Assembly (NCBI GenBank): GCA_034509495.1
Contig: CM067523.1
Location: forward strand, 5,726,996 to 5,790,995
Length of the DNA: 64,000 nt
Direction of reading: 5' to 3'
Source: Acestrorhynchus altus
Taxonomy: Eukaryota > Chordata > Actinopteri > Characiformes > Acestrorhynchidae
The stretch's first letter is position 1, and each line of letters begins with the position of its first letter. The notes under the pieces were generated by a model. The model was not told the origin of the DNA, did not search any database, and saw nothing but the letters and a program-made list of their open reading frames with translations. The translations under genes were made by a program, and so were the position numbers. This document shows, one piece after another, positions 58,301-64,000 of the stretch.

Positions 58301-60370
58301 GTGTGGCATGCCACAGAAGAACATCATACAGTTCCTTGAATTTTGAATGGACCTTCTAGGCTCAGCATGCCAATGACAGCTCTGACTTTTCAGAACAGGA
58401 TGACCCAGATGTGTTAGTCCAAGGTGAAAAAAAAAGCTGCTATGTTCAGCCATAAAATAAATGTTTTGCACATCATCACTAATTGCTACTTCACTGTGTT
58501 CTATGATACATACGTATCATATATATGAAATATAAAACTAAAGTCCTCATATGTGGACATCATTTTCTTAGGAACTACATCATGTAAAAAGCTAATTCTT
58601 TGTTTTTACGCTAATCAGGTGCCAATTAGCCCAAATAGCAAAGAGAAATAAAACATCCTAAGAGTTCGGGTCTTAGGAGGCTATTCTTGATTCAAACTTG
58701 ATAAGTATTCTAAGACACAGGATTAGTTTGCGCTCCATACTGTCAACAAAAAGGCTCGAAATATTTGACTTTGAATTTAATGGATTATAACAAAATGTAT
58801 TTATACACAGATTTGTTTGATATGCACTGCATGCAGCCAAGCCCTAGTAACCATGTAGTAGCTGAGATAGGAGCTGAACCCAGCTCATCTATACAGCTCT
58901 GTCTTTATGTAACACAAGCTCTTCTCAATCTAGCACTGTTTGCATTGTTCCCATGACGAAGTGCGCATGATTTGTTGACCCAAACCTCCACTTAGTAACG
59001 ATGAACACGCAAAGGCCAGCATGGCGTGACGTGTGACTGTTCCTTTCCTTTGTGTGGTTCTATCAGAGTCTATCAGAGAACGAAACTCGACACTGGCCAA
59101 AAACAATACATGCAATTAATGAGGAAAACATGCCTGACAGCGAAACACGTTGGCGCTGTAACCCATTAGGTTGGCCATCCGAATGGGAAGCCCGGGTCCT
59201 GTGTTTTCACTCTAGTCCTCTGTTCTATGTAATGTAAAGGGCCTTTCTAGGAATTTAGGACAATGTCTGAGGACAATGCCTAAAGTTATGTGGTTTCTCA
59301 GTCTCTGGCCTTTCTAACTGACTAAGTACTGAGGGACACATTGCTTTTCTCTTCTGATTATTCTCTATCTGTCCCATTCAGAACTGTATGAAAATGTTTA
59401 ATATAGAATTGGAAACTTCACCTCTATTCCCTGACCCTATTCATCAACCTCTCTTCCTTCCGAAACAAACATTTTGCATCCACCACTAGTCTCCTCCCAT
59501 TGCTCCAACCATGACTGATGGAGGAGTTAAGACACCAAAGCTGATCTAAATCTTCACCTAACTTTTACCCTAACCTTAACCTGAAGCATTACCATAATCT
59601 GAATTTATTCTAAACTTAAACTAAACCTAAACAAACCCTTAGTCTAAAGTTTAATTGTATCATAAACTGAATGTAAACTCTTCTTAGCTTTATAACTCAG
59701 GAATGCTTCAGAACAGCACAATACTCATGTGGTTAGAATTTGCAGAACCTACCATTTCTAAAAAAAATTGTGGTGCAGTGAAGCATCTGCGAGTAATTAA
59801 TTGTGGAAAATCAGGATTTTATAACAATAATAACAGCTGTTTTTATAAGCTCCTGTTCCTAAAATACAGTATAGTAAAGCAGTTTTATTATCTGAAATAT
59901 TGGCCCTGAACAGAATACTTCAAGGCTGGGCCTGCTGTGACCAGCAGTTTTAGAAATCTGCATGGATCCCAGAGGAGGGTTCTTCAAAAAAAATGAATTC
60001 CATTTGATGTTACTCATATATTTTTTCACAGTGATAAGTGTACAACAATGTTTCATCAATTTTTTTTTTGATTCGCAACTTACGGACACCCAGCTACAAC
60101 CATTTTTACCAGAGATCTAAGGTTTAATTTCAGTTTCAAGTCTCTACATTAAAAAAAAAAATGTTGTTGGTATATTTTGTTAAAAACCTGGCCAAAAACT
60201 TTGACAGAAATTTTTCATGAAGATATGAATTATCTGATATTACACCTCAAGTAATTACATATTTGAGAAGCCAAATGTGTTCCATAACAATATCAACATA
60301 TGGCATGTGACTGTCTCATGTAATTACTGTGTTATTACAAATAAAAGAGACAAAAAGGGGAAAAATACTT
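55357..60370. other. Intergenic, repeat fragments, no gene recognised
   Basis: Contains a tRNA-like SINE fragment at 58195-58275 (minus) and a CTAACC-type patch at 59545-59650. Several ORFs of 60-110 codons (for example 57175-57504 minus and 56412-56606 plus) lack recognisable motifs or splice context. Confidence 0.45.
58195..58275 (-). mobile_element. tRNA-derived SINE fragment
   Basis: The minus strand reads GCTCTGAGTGGCTCAGTGGT, then CTAATGCACACCAAGG and GTTCAAATCCCAGG. This has the spacing of a tRNA-like head with A- and B-box resemblance. Same family as 40840-41047. Confidence 0.5.
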
Positions 60371-60459
60371 TAAATAGGGCTACGGGTTAATGCATAATTG
60401 AAGATGGTTTGTCAGCCGTGAAAGAGAGTTTATTGTGACTGATAATATACAAGAAAATG

Positions 60460-60850
60460 TTGCATCCAGAAAGAGTTGAATGATGGAAATGCAGAACTGC
60501 AATGCTGCCGTGCCAGACTCTATTGGATTCACTCAGAATGGCAGCGGGTCCTCTTCAGTCCAGTTTTTGTCTTAGTGGAGATGACCAAGGAATTCATGTC
60601 ATGGACATCAACAAGATCAATGGTTTCTGGTTACATGTCACTTGTCCAAAGACCTGGTATCATGGTCTGGGGAGCAATTCTGTACAAGATCACCAACATG
60701 CTCCATTCTAAGATACAGTACTTTTGTACTTACACACAGTTACTTCATACATACTTGCATGATTCAAATCAAGCTTCTGTCCACTGTGGTTTTGCAAAAT
60801 GCACACAAACCTTCAGTGTACACAGAGAACAATGCAGAATGTGACATTGA
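60460..60850 (+). pseudogene. Tc1/mariner-like transposase relic
   Basis: One frame gives HSEWQRVLFS and RPGIMVWGAILY, and another frame gives SFCLSGDDQGIHV. Together they correspond to the W--VLFSDE-RF-LS-DD-----VWR and IMVWGAI blocks of a Tc1-type transposase. Frame breaks and stops show that it is dead. Confidence 0.7.
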
Positions 60851-60904
60851 CACAACATGCCATTGTTTCCTGATATGTGTTATAAAAACAGATGTAATGG
60901 ATGG

Positions 60905-61030
60905 AAAATGTTGGTTAGGTTTAGGGTTAGGGCTAAATTCAGTTCAGGTTGGGTTTATGTCATGGTTAATCTTAGGGTTAGGGATAGTTTAAGTTTAGAT
61001 TAAGTGTAGATTACAGATATAGTTACAGTT
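60905..61030 (+). repeat. Small TTAGGG-like patch
   Basis: GGTTAGGTTTAGGGTTAGGG and CTTAGGGTTAGGGATAG occur directly after the transposase relic. Confidence 0.6.
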
Positions 61031-61299
61031 GGATGAAGGTTAAAATTAAAAAAATTAAATTCACTGGTTTATTTGTAATTTTCTGATCATACTATTTCAA
61101 AGTTTTGGCATTTTTATAATGATGCTTTCAGAAAAAGAGCTCTGACCAATCAGAAAAATGACCCTATTTAGGTCTAAATAACATTCACTTGATGTAATGG
61201 TTCTTTAACAGTTTAAAGTTTCTTTACTATTGAACATGATTCTTTATGGTGCCAAAAGCCTTTCTTCTCTGGCTCATAGAAGCATTTAAACACTTTTAT

Positions 61300-62654
61300 G
61301 ATTAAGAGCAGGGGCGGCACACCAAACCCCTTTCCATCTGCGTGACCCCACAATTGATCCGTTCGTTTGACAAACTTGTTTGTTTAACCTTGACCCCCAA
61401 TGATTGATTCCTTTTTTCCTTGCAGGGCCCCACTAACCAAACCATTTCCCACCCCCACACTCCTGTTTGAGCGTTGATGTGAGGAAAAAAATGTACAACA
61501 CTGAAAATCAATTATTTAAAAAGTCAACTTTAATGCAGTCTAAGAATGAACAAGTGAACAATTTTCATTTTTTTTTTTTCTGATTCTTTTTTAAAACTTT
61601 TGTACAAAAATTCACAGTTTAAGTGATTCATAAAAAGAAACTGGAATAAATACTCCAATTTATTACAATAATATTAACAATAGCAACAATAATGGTGATA
61701 TGGAAAACAAACAAACAAAAAAAGAAAACAATTATATATATATTTATATATATAAAAAAAACAAAACAAATAAAATACACTACAACTGACTTCTAGGGTC
61801 CTTGACTCCAAAATAAACCTATTGGTCTCTTAATAAATGTGGATATTATGAGTGAGGGGCAGCTATTGCTTGCAGCTGGCTAACTTAGCCGGATAGCAGA
61901 CATGAGTTTCACCTGACTAACACATGAGAGTTCTCATGCAAAGAGACTGATGAAGCAGATTTGAACATGATGATGCGTGAGTCAGTCGGAAACAGCAAGA
62001 CAAAGGAAAGTAAAGCCGAGTTAATGAAGTGGTTCTTATCAGAGTCTGCTTGCCAACTCAGTCACTGTGCCACAAGGAGCCGGATTCTGGCAGCTGAGTC
62101 AACTTCAGTCTCGGAGTGGATTTCGGCCTCACTGGCAGCAGGCAGGGAATGGTGAGCTTCGTGAATGTGGCTCAGATAGGACCGCACCCTGGTTGAAATG
62201 ATCCAAATAATCTTTGTTACCAAAGCGTCCGGTTCTTTTGAAGTCTGCGATCTAGGGAGTGTTTGTCACCAAGGCACGTCAAGAAAGTTTTCTGGAAGGT
62301 AAACAATTTATACACATTTCTGTTTTTGTCTTTGTGAAATATACCAGAGCAAGAATAAGGGATCAGAAGAGACTAATCCATTCGTTCACGGAACCACCAA
62401 GCACTAACACATCACCTACAGTGTTCATTAGTATTGGCAAATGGTGTGCAAACCATCACTGCAAATCGAATGATCCCTTCAAAAATGAAAAAAAACAACA
62501 ACAAATAAACAAACAAACAAACAAAAAAAAAACCCACTTTATATAAAACGATAAAACAACACAAGAACAAATACACACATAGGCATCAGATCACTATGAG
62601 TGGATTACATCAGTGGTCCTATAGCATGTCTATGTACAGTGAGCTATATTCAAG
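61300..62654 (-). other. hsd11b2: Candidate 3' UTR and flank of hsd11b2
   Basis: No coding exon seen. A minus-strand AATAAA at 61659-61664 would give a 3' UTR of about 1 kb. AT-rich and (AAAC)n-like stretches (61715-61790, 62485-62535) are present. Confidence 0.35.
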
Positions 62655-63070
62655 CTACTCTGGCTTGATGGTGATGTTGTTGTTGTTGCTGCTGATGTCA
62701 TTGTTGTTGTGGTTAAGGAGGATCAGACCGTTCTGTTTCCTGAGCGCGCGAGGTATGACTTTCTTCTTCAGGAAGACTTTCTGGAGGAACTTGTCACTGA
62801 GACTCAAGGGGAAGAAGCTGTGGATGAAGTACATGAGGCCCACGCCTGGCCCAGCATAATATCGGACCTGAGGCTGCGGTGACAGCAAAGCCTCCACAAT
62901 GGTGTTGACAACAGGGCTCAAGTCCTCACAAGCCATTTTGGCATGGTTCTGGAAGAGGTCCTTGGTCTCCAGCATATATTCCTCACCATACTCTTCTAAA
63001 AGGCTTGGGGAGAGGTTCTGCAGCAGGTGCTGGTACTGCTTCTCCCAGTACTCTGTGTTACTGCTCCGAC
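62655..63070 (-). CDS. hsd11b2: 11-beta-hydroxysteroid dehydrogenase type 2, last exon
   Basis: The minus-strand exon starts at 63070 after a TTTGCTAG acceptor in phase 1 and runs to a stop at 62655, giving 138 codons. The reading includes WEKQYQHLLQNLSPSLLEEY, MACEDLSPVVNTIVEALLSP and the hallmark RYYAGPGVGLMYFIHSFFP. This corresponds to the C-terminal part of HSD11B2, after the Rossmann core and YxxxK active site, which lie beyond the window. HSD11B2 is an NAD-dependent ER short-chain dehydrogenase that converts cortisol to cortisone, protecting mineralocorticoid receptors and, in fish gonads, taking part in 11-ketotestosterone synthesis. The tail after PRALRKQ is asparagine-rich (NHNNNDISSNNNNITIKPE). 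Its position next to atp6v0d1, tail to tail, matches human 16q22.1. Confidence 0.92.
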
Positions 63071-63865
63071 CTAGCAAATCAGACAAGAAACGTTTTTAAT
63101 GAGTCAATTAAAACAATACAAACTTAAAGGTGCTTGAATATTGACATGTGGGCATGAAGAACATTTTAAAAGGTTGATCCAGACATTTTTGACACTCATC
63201 ACTATTACAAATGCGGTTCTTCTACAGCATTGATCAAAGAACCCACTGTAACACCTTTATCTTGAGGAGAGCTGTATCACATAGTCATTGGATGTAATTA
63301 TTAGATATAATCTGGGAAACTTTATATAACTTAATCTAATGGAACTTTATGTGTGACTGTATTGATGATATCAATAATAGTTGATTACAATATTAGAGTA
63401 AAAGGATAAGTTTATTCGGGAAAACTAAAGCAAGCTTTAGTTTACTGTTGGACCTCCAAGATAAGATATGACATACAGGTTTTGTTTGTCTCAGGTCTGC
63501 TGGAGTAATGATGATGGTCTGATTGTGGTCATAATAGTAAGAGTAAGATAATTGGAGTCCATGTAAATTTTTACATAAACAGTGATGGCAGGTGGGCAAC
63601 TAGACCAAGGCAGGGTGGGAAACTAGTTCAAATCCAGTAGCCGAAAAGTGGGCAGCTAGTGTGAAGGGGTGGCGGGGGGGCTCAAAGTTAGCCTTCTGTC
63701 AGACCAGGATGGTGGGCTCTCATGAACACAGAACGTCGTATGTGATGAATCCCCCACGTCATCACAGCAACAGTTGGGGCAAAGTGTCACTTCACTGCAA
63801 AAGCAGAATTGGACCGCTCACTACGAGGCCTTCATACTCAGAGCTGACATTGTCCCAAACGAAAC
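63071..63865. other. hsd11b2: hsd11b2 intron, part
   Basis: Intron DNA with a GGTTCTTC-type short repeat (63119-63265) and, at 63540-63600, a fragment like the tail of the 4750 bp repeat (TGATGGCAGG after a TTTTACATAAA-like block). No exon recognised. Confidence 0.5.
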
Positions 63866-63870
63866 GCACG

Positions 63871-63947
<77 letters not shown>

Positions 63948-63950
63948 CTA

Positions 63951-64000
<50 letters not shown>
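63866..64000. repeat. (CA)n-(TA)n-(CTAT)n compound microsatellite, runs off the window
   Basis: CA run to 63938, short TA run, then CTAT units from about 63948 to the last base. Confidence 0.95.

Overview
The window reads as nuclear DNA of a bony fish. Genes have short GT-AG exons, the intergenic DNA is AT-rich, (CA)n microsatellites and decayed Tc1-type transposons are frequent, and many short dispersed repeats resemble those common in teleosts. Their style leans toward ostariophysan fish (characin or catfish relatives), but that is only an impression. I see no prokaryotic, viral or plasmid gene organisation.

Layout, left to right: (1) 225-1381 (+), the last two coding exons of a SKI-family corepressor gene, most like SKOR1. 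(2) 6465-10788 and 13329-15831 (+), two complete seven-exon chymotrypsinogen B-type genes in tandem. Both have an intact catalytic triad and TATA box, and they differ at a specificity-pocket residue and in the 99-loop. (3) 20135-23427 (-), agouti-related peptide (agrp) with an upstream non-coding exon and TATA box near 24.4 kb. (4) 30728-39048 (+), atp6v0d1, the V-ATPase V0 subunit d1, in eight exons encoding 350 residues, with a GC-rich promoter carrying a near-perfect CLEAR (TFEB) box. (5) 62655-63070 (-), the last coding exon of hsd11b2; the rest of the gene lies beyond the window.

AGRP, ATP6V0D1 and HSD11B2 are neighbours on human 16q22.1, so a conserved vertebrate block is present. Here, however, agrp points away from atp6v0d1 (head to head), whereas as I recall the human map both lie on one strand. 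The genes act in unrelated processes (digestion, appetite signalling, organelle acidification, glucocorticoid inactivation) and share only synteny.

The 23.6 kb between atp6v0d1 and hsd11b2 contains no gene I can recognise. It holds relics of at least five Tc1/mariner transposases on both strands, a 600-bp TTAGG-like degenerate array, tRNA-like SINE fragments and microsatellites. Other repeats include a 1-kb GATGTGC-type minisatellite next to the first protease gene, a TAATAACA array interrupted by a hAT-type MITE with its target duplication, and a Tc1-type MITE in atp6v0d1 intron 4. I found no convincing previously undescribed multi-gene system. The best leads are the functional split between the two chymotrypsin paralogues, the CLEAR box, the inverted agrp, an isolated hairpin at 27.8 kb, and orphan exon-like ORFs at 16.6-17.3 kb.
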